DNA of 64,000 nt from Nocardia sp. alder85J (GCF_020176955.2 NZ_JAIUCZ020000007.1:434001-498000), one strand, 5' to 3'; numbered from the stretch's first letter, positions 26,719 to 35,210 are shown. Notes: generated by a model not told the origin, from the sequence alone. Made by a program: numbers and translations.

Positions 26719-27690
26719 TCAACGTCGCTCGGCGAGGAACAAGGCGAAGCGGTTGTCCGGGTCGGTCCACACCTGCTCGGTGGCGAATCCTGCCGCCGCG
26801 AGCTCTCCGGTCAGGCCGTCGATCCGGAACTTGGCCGAGATCTCGGTGCGGAGTTGTTCACCGCGGGCGAAGTCCAGGACCAGTTCCAGGTCGGTGACGG
26901 TGACGGTCATGTCGCGGGTGGCTTCCAGGCGCATTTCGATCCATTCGTTGGCCGCGTCCCAGACGGCGACGTGGGCGAAGGCCTCCGGATCGAAATCGGC
27001 GCGCAGGCGGGCGTTGAGCACGTACAGGACGTTGCGGTTGAATTCTGCGGTGACGCCTGCGGCGTCGTCGTAGGCGGGCACCAGGATGGCCGGATCGATC
27101 ACCAGGCCGGCGCCGAGCAGCAGTTGCTCTCCGGGCTCGAGGACGTCGTGGACACCGGCCAGGAAGGCGGCGCGTTCGGCGGGGACCAGGTTGCCGATGG
27201 TGCCGCCGAGGAAGGCGATCATCCGGCGGCCGCCGCGGGGCAGATTGCGCAGGGTGTCGGTAAAATCGCTGACCACGCCGTGCACCGACAAGCCGGGGAA
27301 CTCGGCGCTGATCTCGTCGGCGGCGCCACGCAGCGCCGCCTCCGAGACGTCCTGTGGAACATAGGTTTTCAGGGGGCCTTCGGCGCCGAGCGCCTGGAGC
27401 AGCAGGCGGGTCTTGGCGGCGGAGCCGGCGCCGAGTTCGACCAGCACTTCGGCGCGGGAGATCCGGGCGATGTCACCGACCACCCGCTCCAGCAGGGCCC
27501 GCTCGGTGCGGGTCGGGTAGTACTCCGGCAGCGCCGTGATCGCCTCGAACAGTTCGCTGCCACGGGCGTCGTAGAACCATTTGGGCGGCAGCCACTTCGG
27601 GTCCGAGGTGAGCCCGCGCCGGGCATCCGATCGCAGTGCGGCGGTGAGGTCGTCGTCGGTCAGATGGATGTCCAGCGTGGGTGCGGTCAT
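26719..27690 (-). CDS. egtD: L-histidine N(alpha)-methyltransferase EgtD
   Basis: 323 residues, matching mycobacterial EgtD (321). Visible are LPPKWFYDARGSELFEAITALPEYYPTRTE near residues 34-61, the SAM site VELGAGSAAKTRLLLQAL, LGGTIGNL, and YDDAAGVTAEFNRNVL. EgtD trimethylates histidine to hercynine, the scaffold of ergothioneine. ATG 27690 (MTAPTLDIHL) is chosen on family alignment and an upstream AAAGGCGGG. An alternative ATG at 27756 overlaps the egtC stop as ATGA and would add 22 residues. It is the last gene of egtA-B-C-D. Confidence 0.94.
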   Translation of the reverse strand: MTAPTLDIHLTDDDLTAALRSDARRGLTSDPKWLPPKWFYDARGSELFEAITALPEYYPTRTERALLERVVGDIARISRAEVLVELGAGSAAKTRLLLQALGAEGPLKTYVPQDVSEAALRGAADEISAEFPGLSVHGVVSDFTDTLRNLPRGGRRMIAFLGGTIGNLVPAERAAFLAGVHDVLEPGEQLLLGAGLVIDPAILVPAYDDAAGVTAEFNRNVLYVLNARLRADFDPEAFAHVAVWDAANEWIEMRLEATRDMTVTVTDLELVLDFARGEQLRTEISAKFRIDGLTGELAAAGFATEQVWTDPDNRFALFLAERR

Positions 27691-27752
27691 GAGCAGACCC
27701 GCCTTTCGGTTGTCGTCGTGAATGCCGGTGCCGCGGTGTGCGACCGGCACGG

Positions 27753-28628
27753 TCATCGGGTCGGATCCGGATCGAGCGGGACGATGGACAGCAGGCCGGG
27801 CCGCAGCGTGACCAATTGCCGTTCCGGCACCGCCTGCCAGCGCGGATCGTCGTCGTAGGGTTCGGAGGCCACCACCGCGAGCTCGTCGGTGACCAGCACC
27901 GACAACGAGTGATGCCGGGTGGTGGCCCACAGCGTCTCGCCCTCGCCGAGCAGCAGGTTCAGCCGGGCCTCCGGCGCTCGCGCCAGCACGGCCAGCGTCA
28001 CCCGCCGCAGCGCCTCCGCCGGATCACCGGCCCCGGATGCATCAGCGCGGGCGGTATCGGCGTGGGCGGCAGCGGCAGCAGCGGCGTCGGGCGGGCCGCC
28101 GCTGTCGAGCACGCCACGCAGAATCACCCACAGCGCGGCGGAATCCGTGTGCGCCTCGGCGTCCAGTAGTGGCGGCGAACCGAATTCGGCGGCCACCGCG
28201 GTGAGCACCTGCTGCCAGTCCGGTATTCGGCCGTTGTGGCTGAAGGCCCAGCGGCCCGAGGTGAAGGGGGCGCATGCGGCACGCTCGACCGGCATGCCGA
28301 CCGTCGCCGATCGCACCGCGGCCAGTACCGCCGTCGAATGCAGTTGCGGCAGCACCTCGTCCACGGCCGGATCGGTCCAGATCGGCGCGGCATTCCGGTA
28401 GCGGGCGGCCGACATCGCCGGAACCGGAACCGCCGCCGGAACCGGAACCGCCGCCGGAACGGCTGTGGTCGGCATCCACCAGGCGACGCCGAAGCCGTCG
28501 GCGTTGATGGTGCCGCCGCCGCGCATGTCGCGGGGGGCCCAGGATTGGGTGCGCAGGGAGTGGGGGCCGCGGGTGAGGATCTCGCCGACCGCGGCCGGGG
28601 GGCCGAGGTAGCCGAGATGGCGGCACAT
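27753..28628 (-). CDS. egtC: Gamma-glutamyl hercynylcysteine sulfoxide amidohydrolase EgtC
   Basis: 291 residues beginning MCRHLGYLGPP, so Cys2 becomes the N-terminal nucleophile, as in class II glutamine amidotransferases. RGGGTINADGFGVAWW and FSHNGRIPDW are the conserved amidohydrolase segments. EgtC removes the glutamyl group from gamma-glutamyl-hercynylcysteine sulfoxide. A Val/Pro/Ala repeat (PAAVPVPAAVPVPA) near residue 55 and an Ala-rich stretch near 190 look like loop expansions. Its ATG shares one base with the egtB stop (TGATG). Confidence 0.93.
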   Translation of the reverse strand: MCRHLGYLGPPAAVGEILTRGPHSLRTQSWAPRDMRGGGTINADGFGVAWWMPTTAVPAAVPVPAAVPVPAMSAARYRNAAPIWTDPAVDEVLPQLHSTAVLAAVRSATVGMPVERAACAPFTSGRWAFSHNGRIPDWQQVLTAVAAEFGSPPLLDAEAHTDSAALWVILRGVLDSGGPPDAAAAAAAHADTARADASGAGDPAEALRRVTLAVLARAPEARLNLLLGEGETLWATTRHHSLSVLVTDELAVVASEPYDDDPRWQAVPERQLVTLRPGLLSIVPLDPDPTR

Positions 28629-29968
28629 CAGCGCTCGTCCGCTCGCAGGTCGCGGGCGAGGCGGAAGCCCGCGAAGATCTGGCGGCGGATGGGGTGGTCC
28701 CAGTTGCGGAAGGTGCTGCGGACCGCGACCGGGTCGGCACCGAAGGAGCCGCCGCGCAGGATCTTGTAGTCGCCGCCGAAGAAGACCTCGGAGTATTCGC
28801 GATACGGGAACGCCGCGAAGTCCGGATAGCCGTGGAACTCGGAGGACGTCCACTCCCAGACGTCGCCGATGAGCTGATGCACCCCCAGTGCGGACGCGCC
28901 CGCCGGATAGGCGCCGACATCGGCCGGTTCCAGGTGGCGCTGGCCCAGATTCGCGCGGGTCTCGTCGGGGGCCTCCTCACCCCACGGATAGCGGCGTGAG
29001 GCGCCGGTGGCGGGGTCGAAGCGGGCGGCCTTCTCCCACTCGGCCTCGGTCGGCAGGCGCTTGCCCGCCCAGTTCGCGTACGCCTCGGCCTCGAACCAGC
29101 ACACGTGGACGACCGGCTGCTGCGGGCGCACCGGTGTCATGGTGCCGAAAACCCGCCGCCACCACTGGTCGTCGCCGCCGAGCTGCCAGAACTGCGGGGC
29201 CTCGAGCCCGGCCTCGGTGCGGTGCGCCCAGCCGCGCGGCGACCACAGTTCCGGGCGCCGGTAGCCGCCGTCGGCGATGAAGTGCTGGTACTGCGCGTTG
29301 GTGACGGGTGCGACGTCGATGGCGAAGCCGGGCACCGGCACCGGATGCGCCGGGCGCTCGTTGTCCAGCGCCCACGGATCGGTCGAAGTGCCCATGACGA
29401 ATTCGCCCGCCGGCACCACGACCTCACCGGAGACGGCCACCCGCGCCGTCGGCGGGGGCGCCGCGGACAATACGGCCGCACCCGATCGCAGTTGATGCGT
29501 GGCGAGCATGGTCTCGTCGTGCTGTTGCTCGTGCTGGGCGATCATGCCGAAGGCGAAACCATCGGTGACCAGCCGGGAGCCGCGTAACGGGCTGTCCGCG
29601 AGCACGTCCCACACCTTGTCGCGCACGGTCGCGACATAGCCGCGGGCCTCGGCGGGATTCAGCAGCGGCAGCGCCGGCCGGTCGGCCCGCGGGTGCTGGA
29701 AGGCGTCGTACAGATTGTCGATATCGCTGCGCACCGGCTGCCGGGACCCGACATCACGCACCAGCCACAGCTCCTCCTGATTGCCGATGTGGGCCAGGTC
29801 CCACACCAGCGGGCTCATCAGCTGCGAATGCTGTGCGACGAGATCGGCCTCGTCGACGCTGTCGGTCAACCCGGCGGTACGCGCCCGCGCCCGGGCCAGT
29901 ACCTCGGCGATCTCGTCGCGCAGCCGCTCGGTCTCGGCCCGGTCGCTTCCCGTGAATCGAACTGTCAT
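28628..29968 (-). CDS. egtB: Hercynine oxygenase / sulfoxide synthase EgtB
   Basis: 446 residues. The N-terminal DinB-like domain carries the iron triad: H60 in LVWDLAHIGNQEELW plus H146 and H150 in AQHEQQHDE. From about 190 is the formylglycine-generating-enzyme-like domain (VPAGEFVMGTS, GKRLPTEAEWEKAAR, GDVWEWTSSEF, RGGSFG). EgtB joins hercynine to gamma-glutamylcysteine with O2 to give the sulfoxide. ATG 29968 overlaps the stop of a 48-residue ORF as ATGA, and its stop overlaps the egtC start. Confidence 0.95.
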   Translation of the reverse strand: MTVRFTGSDRAETERLRDEIAEVLARARARTAGLTDSVDEADLVAQHSQLMSPLVWDLAHIGNQEELWLVRDVGSRQPVRSDIDNLYDAFQHPRADRPALPLLNPAEARGYVATVRDKVWDVLADSPLRGSRLVTDGFAFGMIAQHEQQHDETMLATHQLRSGAAVLSAAPPPTARVAVSGEVVVPAGEFVMGTSTDPWALDNERPAHPVPVPGFAIDVAPVTNAQYQHFIADGGYRRPELWSPRGWAHRTEAGLEAPQFWQLGGDDQWWRRVFGTMTPVRPQQPVVHVCWFEAEAYANWAGKRLPTEAEWEKAARFDPATGASRRYPWGEEAPDETRANLGQRHLEPADVGAYPAGASALGVHQLIGDVWEWTSSEFHGYPDFAAFPYREYSEVFFGGDYKILRGGSFGADPVAVRSTFRNWDHPIRRQIFAGFRLARDLRADER

Positions 29969-30111
29969 GAACGAACTCCGTCTCCCTGATACCGCTGCGC
30001 CACCTCGTGCCCCGCACCGCTGTCGCCGTACCCGCTCAGGTCGCGCCGACCGGGCACGACAAGACCACCGGAGTGGCGCTCGGTGGCGACCTCCGGGACT
30101 CGATCACTCAT
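29965..30111 (-). CDS. 48-residue ORF bridging egtA and egtB
   Basis: MSDRVPEVATERHSGGLVVP begins this 48-residue frame; the rest is Gly-, Arg- and Asp-rich and ends VRS. Its ATG (30111-30109) overlaps the egtA stop as ATGA and its stop (29967-29965) overlaps the egtB ATG as ATGA. It thus fills the 139-nt gap with 4-nt overlaps on both sides. GC at third positions is about 70%, lower than in the neighbours but well above random. No domain, Cys, membrane segment or signal is present. It may be a small protein of the pathway or a translated coupler that hands ribosomes from egtA to egtB. Confidence 0.55.
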   Translation of the reverse strand: MSDRVPEVATERHSGGLVVPGRRDLSGYGDSGAGHEVAQRYQGDGVRS

Positions 30112-31382
30112 GCCCAGGCTCCGGACGGCACCCGGTCGCCGGTCGGGTTGCGGCGGTGGGCGCAGCGGCGGGCGGCCGCATGCAGTTCGGTGCGGGCCTC
30201 GGCCGTGGTGGCCGTCTCGGCGGCCAGGGTCAGCAGTTCGACCGCGGCTGTGCGGATCTCCGGATCGGCCAGGCCCACCCGGGCCGCCTCCAACCAGCGA
30301 TCCGCAGTGGCCGCGGCCAGGCGGGTGGCCTCGGCCACGGTCGCGGGGGTGGCCAGCAGCGCGGTGACGGCGTGCACCGGGACCGTCCAGCCGTCGCCGG
30401 GCTGGGCGTCGAGGTAGCGCACCTCGAGATGCCCGGACGCGCGGACCAGCGGAAACAGTGTGGTGAGGTGGTAGTCGAGATCTTCGCGATCGGGCCGGCG
30501 GCCGATCTCGTCGTCCAGCGCGCCGCACAGCCAATCGGCGAAGGTGGCGCCCGGCGGTGCGGCCCAGTCACATTCGGCGTCACCGGCCCGCCGCACACAG
30601 AGCAGCGGCACGTCGAGCGCCCAGCGGGCATATTCCACGGCGGGTTCGGACCAGTGCGGCACCGGTGGCCGCACCCGCGCGTTGTCGAGCCGCAACCAGG
30701 CCCGCATCCGTTGCGAGGCCCAGGAGCCCTCGGGCGCGCCGCTCAGGGTGGGGGAACAGGCGAAGGCCGCCAGCAGCGCGGGCCCGATCGCGTACAGAGC
30801 GTTCCAGCGGGCGGTCACCTCGGCCTGGTCGGCGCCGGCGTCGACGCTGACCTGCGCGGCCGCCGTATTGCACATCATCAGCGCGCCGAACGGGCCCAGA
30901 CCGGCGAAGGTTCGCTCCATCGCGGCGTAGCGCGGTAATCGCAGCACCCGCTGCGGTTCGCGCACCGCGTCGGCGGCGACGGCATACATGCGCACGGAGT
31001 GGGGTTCGAGAAGTTCTTGCAGCAGCCGGGTATCGGATCGGAGCCTCTCACAGAGCTCGGCCGGATCGGCGAACGGAGCGCTGGAGAGTTCCACCTGCCC
31101 GCCGGGCTCGAGAGTGACCCGGCTGCCCCCGGGCAGTGGGAGGGCGGGCGATTGCGGAGCGATGGAGCTGGGGGCGTACGGGCCCAGAGCGGTGGCCATC
31201 AGATCGGGCTGGGGCCTGGGCGCCGATGGATCACCGAGTGCGGTGACCCATTCGAGTTCGGCGCCGACCAGCGCCGGTGGCCCTTGTTTGAAACACACTC
31301 CGCCCACATACGCCTCGGCCGCGGCGCGTGAGGAGATATCCGTACCCGTCCCGGCCACCGGCCGTACCGCTGTGACTGCCAT
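30108..31382 (-). CDS. egtA: Glutamate-cysteine ligase EgtA
   Basis: 424 residues of the glutamate-cysteine ligase GCS2 family. Visible are VGAELEWVTALGDPSA (residues about 38-53), PGGSRVTLEPGGQVELSSAPF with substrate-binding residues, and MMCNTAAAQVSVDAG. EgtA makes gamma-glutamylcysteine, the sulfur donor for EgtB. I start at ATG 31382 (MAVTAVRP) because GGAGG lies 6 nt upstream; an in-frame start at 31409 lacks a site. It is the first gene of the operon; the promoter must lie within 31383-31600. Confidence 0.93.
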   Translation of the reverse strand: MAVTAVRPVAGTGTDISSRAAAEAYVGGVCFKQGPPALVGAELEWVTALGDPSAPRPQPDLMATALGPYAPSSIAPQSPALPLPGGSRVTLEPGGQVELSSAPFADPAELCERLRSDTRLLQELLEPHSVRMYAVAADAVREPQRVLRLPRYAAMERTFAGLGPFGALMMCNTAAAQVSVDAGADQAEVTARWNALYAIGPALLAAFACSPTLSGAPEGSWASQRMRAWLRLDNARVRPPVPHWSEPAVEYARWALDVPLLCVRRAGDAECDWAAPPGATFADWLCGALDDEIGRRPDREDLDYHLTTLFPLVRASGHLEVRYLDAQPGDGWTVPVHAVTALLATPATVAEATRLAAATADRWLEAARVGLADPEIRTAAVELLTLAAETATTAEARTELHAAARRCAHRRNPTGDRVPSGAWA

Positions 31383-31587
31383 CGCCAACCTCCGCTCTGT
31401 GGCCGCCACTCCCGGCGGCGACAGCCCGTACCTGTGTTGCTGCGCTGCATATCGAGCTGTGTCGCTTGTAACCGACCGCGGGGTGAGGTTCTTCCGCCCT
31501 GCGGGTCCGCCGAACGACTCAAACCAGGCTAACCTCCACCACCGACAAAAAATCTGACCGATTCGTTACCTTGATCTTTCGTCGCAA

Positions 31588-31612
31588 TGACCGATCGGCC
31601 GCGGATCGGTCA
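31588..31612. repeat. 25-bp perfect hairpin at the oxidoreductase stop codon
   Basis: TGACCGATC (31588-31596), 7-nt spacer, GATCGGTCA (31604-31612). The last three bases are the stop codon of the minus-strand oxidoreductase. The stretch 31567-31603 also resembles the inner part of the prs-distal repeat (TTCGTCGCA..., GATCGGCCGCGGA). It may serve as terminator and is probably a decayed copy of that element. Confidence 0.55.
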
Positions 31613-32581
31613 CGGACAGAGCACGATCGCGCCCACGGTCCGGCGATCCTCCAGGTCGCGGTGAGCGGCGGCCGCTCGCTCCAGCGGCAGTGTCGCGTGG
31701 ATCCGCGGCCGCAATCGGCCCTGTGCGGCGGCCGCCAGCGCCTGCTCGGCGTCGTCGCGCTGTTCGGCGCCGGACTTGCGGAACACCAGGCCCAGCGGGC
31801 CCGTGAGGGTGAGGCCGCGCTGCCCCAGACGCAGGCTGTCCAGATCCACCACCGGCCACCGCCCGGACGCGAATCCGTACAACCCGATCCGGCCGGTATC
31901 GGCGACCAGGGTGAACGCCGTCTCCGCGACCCCGCCGCCGACCGAGTCCAGCAGCAGGTCGACGCCGCGACCACCGGTGAGCTCGCGAACCCGCTCGGCC
32001 CAGTCCGGGGCGCCGTAGTCGACCACCGCGTCGGCGCCGAACGCGGTCACCGCCGCGAGTTTCGGCCCGCTCGCCGCGCCCAGGACGGTCGCACCCGCCG
32101 CCTTGGCCAGTTGCACCAGCAGCGATCCGATTCGCCCGGCCGCCGCCGTGATCAGCACGGTGTCGGCGCGATCGAGCCGCATCGCCGTCGTCAGGCCGCG
32201 GGCCACCGCCCCGGCCTGGAACACCGTGAGCGCCACCGCGAGATCCAGTCCGTCCGGTACCGGGAAGGTGTAGGCGGCGGTCACCACGGCCCGTTCGGCG
32301 TAGCCGCCGGACTGCCCGGCGGTGGTCGCGACGACCGTGCGCCCGAGCAGCGCCGGGTCGGCGTCCGCGCCGATCGCCACCACCCGCCCGGCCACCTCGA
32401 TACCGGGAATCCACGGCAACGGCAGCGGATACCGGCCCGAACGAACGATGACGTCGCCGAAACCCACCCCGGCCGATTGCACCTCCACCAGCACCTGCCC
32501 CGGACCCGGTTCCGGATCGGGCACCTCGGCCACGACCAGCACCTCGGGCGCCCCGAAATCCTGCACACACACAGCACGCAT
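31610..32581 (-). CDS. NADPH:quinone oxidoreductase-like MDR dehydrogenase
   Basis: 323 residues of the zinc-free quinone oxidoreductase branch of the MDR superfamily: VLVEVQSAGVGFGDVIVRSGRYPLPLPWIPGIEVAGRV in the catalytic domain and ITAAAGRIGSLLVQLAKAAGATVLGAAS as the NADPH-binding Rossmann motif (AAxGxxGxxxxQ). No structural-zinc Cys cluster is seen. ATG 32581 (MRAVCVQDFG) has GAGGAG upstream. It is divergent from a TetR gene with a palindromic operator between them, so it is probably that repressor's target. Substrate unknown. Confidence 0.85.
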   Translation of the reverse strand: MRAVCVQDFGAPEVLVVAEVPDPEPGPGQVLVEVQSAGVGFGDVIVRSGRYPLPLPWIPGIEVAGRVVAIGADADPALLGRTVVATTAGQSGGYAERAVVTAAYTFPVPDGLDLAVALTVFQAGAVARGLTTAMRLDRADTVLITAAAGRIGSLLVQLAKAAGATVLGAASGPKLAAVTAFGADAVVDYGAPDWAERVRELTGGRGVDLLLDSVGGGVAETAFTLVADTGRIGLYGFASGRWPVVDLDSLRLGQRGLTLTGPLGLVFRKSGAEQRDDAEQALAAAAQGRLRPRIHATLPLERAAAAHRDLEDRRTVGAIVLCP

Positions 32582-32637
32582 CCGCGCACTCCTCACTCGA
32601 CGATGACGACACGATCGATCTGACACAATGAATGGAA

Positions 32638-32654
32638 TGAGACAACCTGTCTCA
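32638..32654. promoter_or_regulatory. Palindromic operator in divergent oxidoreductase/TetR promoter
   Basis: TGAGACA-ACC-TGTCTCA is a perfect 7-3-7 palindrome centred between the two divergent starts (32581 and 32747). Degenerate GAGAC and GTCTC half-sites recur around 32730-32752. The size and position fit a TetR-type operator. Confidence 0.65.
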
Positions 32655-32746
32655 CTGAGAACGACATGTCCAGTCTCGATCGCGGCCGACCGGGACACCA
32701 GGGCCGAATCGGCCGGACTGTCCCGAACGAGACGAGGAGGCGGACA

Positions 32747-33304
32747 TTGTCTCGTCCGCCGCAGGCGGCCACGCCGAACGTCCGCGTCCGCCGCACGCGC
32801 GCCCTGCTGCGCGAGGCCCTGGTGGAGCTGATCGAGGAGCGCGGCTTCGAACGCGTCACCGTCGGCGACCTCACCACCCGCGCGATGGTCAGCCGGGCCG
32901 CCTTCTATCGCAACTATCGCGACAAGTACGCGCTGGTCGAGCAGATCTTCGACGAAGCGATGGCCGAGATGACCGCCGACGACGCCGACGAGCGCACCCC
33001 GGGCGAACGGTGGGCCGGCTTCTTCCGGCACATCGACGCCTACCACCGGTTGTACCGAGCGTTGCTGGGCCGCAAGGGCAGTCCGTGGTTCGCGGACCGG
33101 ATGCGGACGTCGCTGGCCGCCATGACGACGACCGGGCACTTCCCCGGCCACACCGCCGACGATCTGGTGCCGACGGTCCTGGCCGGGATGTTCGTGCAAT
33201 CGGTGGTGTGGTGGCTGGAGCAGGATCGGCCCTGTCCGCCCGAGGAGATCGCCGCCCGCTCGGCCCGCCTGATCCGCGCGGTCATCGAGAGCACGGCCGA
33301 CTGA
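32747..33304 (+). CDS. TetR/AcrR family regulator
   Basis: 185 residues from a TTG start at 32747, preceded by GAGGAGG at 32734-32740; a longer frame from ATG 32666 lacks such a site. The HTH reads TRALLREALVELIEERGFERVTVGDLTTRAMVSRAAFYRNYRDKYALVEQIF. The C-terminal part (WAGFFRHIDAYHRLYRALLG ... MFVQSVVWWLEQDRPCPPEEIA) is the pattern of many TetR repressors next to quinone reductases. It is expected to repress itself and the divergent oxidoreductase through the palindrome at 32638-32654. Confidence 0.85.
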   Translation: MSRPPQAATPNVRVRRTRALLREALVELIEERGFERVTVGDLTTRAMVSRAAFYRNYRDKYALVEQIFDEAMAEMTADDADERTPGERWAGFFRHIDAYHRLYRALLGRKGSPWFADRMRTSLAAMTTTGHFPGHTADDLVPTVLAGMFVQSVVWWLEQDRPCPPEEIAARSARLIRAVIESTAD

Positions 33305-33345
33305 GCGCGCCCGGCGACGGTCCGCGGTCTTCTATTGTCGATGAG

Positions 33346-34542
33346 GTGCTCGATCAGCAGCGGCTGCGCGCCGACATCCCCGCCTACGCAGATCCGTCCC
33401 GGCCCGCGCCGGTGTTCCTCGACAGCGCGGGATCGTCACTGCCCCCGCGGATCGTGCTCGACACCGCGATCGCCCATCTGCGGCGGGAGGCCGAGATCGG
33501 TGGCTACCGCGCGGCGAACGAGCGGCTCGACGATCTGGCCGCGGTGAAAACCGCTGTCGCGACTCTGATCAACGCCGAGCCGAGCAGTATCGCGTTGAGC
33601 GACAGCGCATCCCGAGCCTGGTCCGACTTCTTCTATTCGGTGCCGCTGGCGCCCGGCGATCGAATCCTGTTGTCGCAGGCCGACTATGCCAGCAATGCCA
33701 TCGCCGCGCTGCAACGCGCGCGGGCCACCGGTGCGGTGGTCGAGGCGGTGCCCGCCGCCGCGGACGGCCGGCTCGATCTCGACGCGTTCGCCGGGATGCT
33801 GGACGAGCGCGTGAAGCTGGTGTCGCTGGTGCACGCGCCGACCAACGGCGGCCTGATCAACCCGGTCGCGGAGGTGACCGCGCTGGCGCACCGGGTCGGC
33901 GCCCTGGTGCTGCTGGACGCCTGCCAGTCCACCGGCCAGCTGCCGATCGATGTGGCCGCGCTGAGTGTCGACGCTCTCTCCGCCACCGGCCGGAAATGGC
34001 TGCGCGGGCCGCGCGGCACCGGATTCCTCTATGTGCGACCGGAATCGGCGGCGACGATGGAACCCGGTCGCCTGGATCTGCGCAGCGCGACCTGGGTGGA
34101 ACCGGACAAATACCTACTCGCCCCGGACGCGAGCCGGTTCGAGTTCTGGGAGCACGATGTGGCGGCCCGGCTCGGATTCGGCGCCGCCGTCCGCTACCTG
34201 CTCGACCTCGGCCCCGACCTGGTCTACGCCGCGATCGCCGACCGCTCGGCGCACCTGCGCGCGGCGCTGCCCGGCATCCCCGGTGTGACCGTCCGCGATC
34301 TGGGCGAGAAGTGTTCCGGCATAGTCTCGTTCACCGTCGACGGCATCGCGCCGGTGGAGGTGCGCGATCGGCTGCTGGCGCGCGACGTCACCGTCACCGT
34401 CAGCCATCGCAGCTCCACCCTGCTGGACATGACGGCACGCCACCTGGACTCCGTCCTGCGCGCCTCCCCGCACTGCTTCGTGACCTTCGACGAGCTGGAC
34501 CGCTTCGCGGACGAGCTCGCGGTCATAGCGGCGAGCCGCTGA
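33346..34542 (+). CDS. Class V aminotransferase-fold PLP enzyme, candidate EgtE C-S lyase
   Basis: 398 residues. Fold-type I, class V: VFLDSAGSSLPPRIV at the N-terminus, EAEIGGYRAANE (near 47-60), the cofactor aspartate D191 in LVLLDACQSTGQLPID, and the Schiff-base lysine K217 in SATGRKWLRGPRGTGFLY. EgtE proteins share LDSA...R.EAEVGGY and RKWL.GPRG. Because egtA-D lies 2 kb away without an egtE, this gene is a reasonable source of the lyase that releases ergothioneine. A cysteine desulfurase or isopenicillin-epimerase-like role is an alternative. The GTG start at 33346 has only a weak ribosome site. The stop lies in a tandem repeat. Confidence 0.7.
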   Translation: MLDQQRLRADIPAYADPSRPAPVFLDSAGSSLPPRIVLDTAIAHLRREAEIGGYRAANERLDDLAAVKTAVATLINAEPSSIALSDSASRAWSDFFYSVPLAPGDRILLSQADYASNAIAALQRARATGAVVEAVPAAADGRLDLDAFAGMLDERVKLVSLVHAPTNGGLINPVAEVTALAHRVGALVLLDACQSTGQLPIDVAALSVDALSATGRKWLRGPRGTGFLYVRPESAATMEPGRLDLRSATWVEPDKYLLAPDASRFEFWEHDVAARLGFGAAVRYLLDLGPDLVYAAIADRSAHLRAALPGIPGVTVRDLGEKCSGIVSFTVDGIAPVEVRDRLLARDVTVTVSHRSSTLLDMTARHLDSVLRASPHCFVTFDELDRFADELAVIAASR

Positions 34543-34596
34543 TCGGTGCTGCGGCGAGCCGCTGATCGGTGCACCGGCGAGCCGCTGATCGGCGCA
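34528..34596 (+). repeat. Three tandem 23-bp units over the stop codon
   Basis: Units 34528-34550, 34551-34573 and 34574-34596 share the core GGCGAGCCGCTGATCGG and differ at only a few positions. The first unit holds the last codons and the TGA of the aminotransferase-fold gene; the two extra units repeat the same Ala-Ser-Arg-stop text out of use. Confidence 0.85.
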
Positions 34597-34676
34597 TCCG
34601 AATCCGCACCGATGAATCGGGACCCGCGGCGTCGTCCTCTCTGTGACGACCAGTCCCGAATCGGAAGGCGGCATTC

Positions 34677-35204
34677 ATGTCCGCAGGTGACCCTGTGCTC
34701 GCGGCGGAACCGGTGGCGAGCTTCGACGCTCGCTTCAGCGAACCCGGTTCCGCGCCGCCGCCCTGGTCGGCGGTGCGCGAGGTGCTCGTCACCTCGGAGA
34801 TGTTCTGGCTGTCCACCGTGCGCGCCGACGGCCGCCCGCATGTGACGCCGATTCCGGCGATCTGGGATCGGGAGCGGCTGCACATCTGCACCGGGGATCA
34901 GGAACAGAAGGCCCGCAACCTGGCCGCCGACCCGCGCTGTGTGCTGACCACCGGTACCAATACGTTGCGCGCCGGATTGGATGTGGTGGTGGAAGGTACC
35001 GCCGGCCGGGTCACCGATCGGGAGGTGCTCGCGCGGCTGGCGGGTCTGTGGAAATCGGAACTGGACTGGGATTTCGCGGTGGGGGAGAACAGCTTCCGCG
35101 ATGCCGACGGCCGCACCGGACTGGTGTTCGCCATCGATCCGGCGAAGGTGCTGGCGTTCGGGAAGAATCCCTACACCCAGACCCGCTTCACGTTCCCGGG
35201 CTGA
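34677..35204 (+). CDS. PPOX-class (flavin/F420-dependent) family protein
   Basis: 175 residues of the pyridoxamine-5'-phosphate-oxidase-like split barrel: FWLSTVRADGRPHVTPIPAIWDRERLHICTGDQEQKARNLAADPRCVLTTG covers the cofactor-binding strands. The final FGKNPYTQTRFTF is typical of actinobacterial members. These bind FMN or F420; the substrate is unknown. ATG 34677 follows AGGCGG. It is convergent with pth (6-nt gap). Confidence 0.8.
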   Translation: MSAGDPVLAAEPVASFDARFSEPGSAPPPWSAVREVLVTSEMFWLSTVRADGRPHVTPIPAIWDRERLHICTGDQEQKARNLAADPRCVLTTGTNTLRAGLDVVVEGTAGRVTDREVLARLAGLWKSELDWDFAVGENSFRDADGRTGLVFAIDPAKVLAFGKNPYTQTRFTFPG

Positions 35205-35210
35205 CCGCGC

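Noticed and set aside
27691..27756. Upstream ATG for egtD at 27756 overlapping the egtC stop
   Set aside because: The extra 22 residues do not resemble EgtD N-termini and a start at 27690 gives the family length; kept only as an alternative.
31515..31540. AGGCTAACCT half of an iron box upstream of egtA
   Set aside because: The other half does not match the consensus (about 12 of 19), so it is not reported as an IdeR site.
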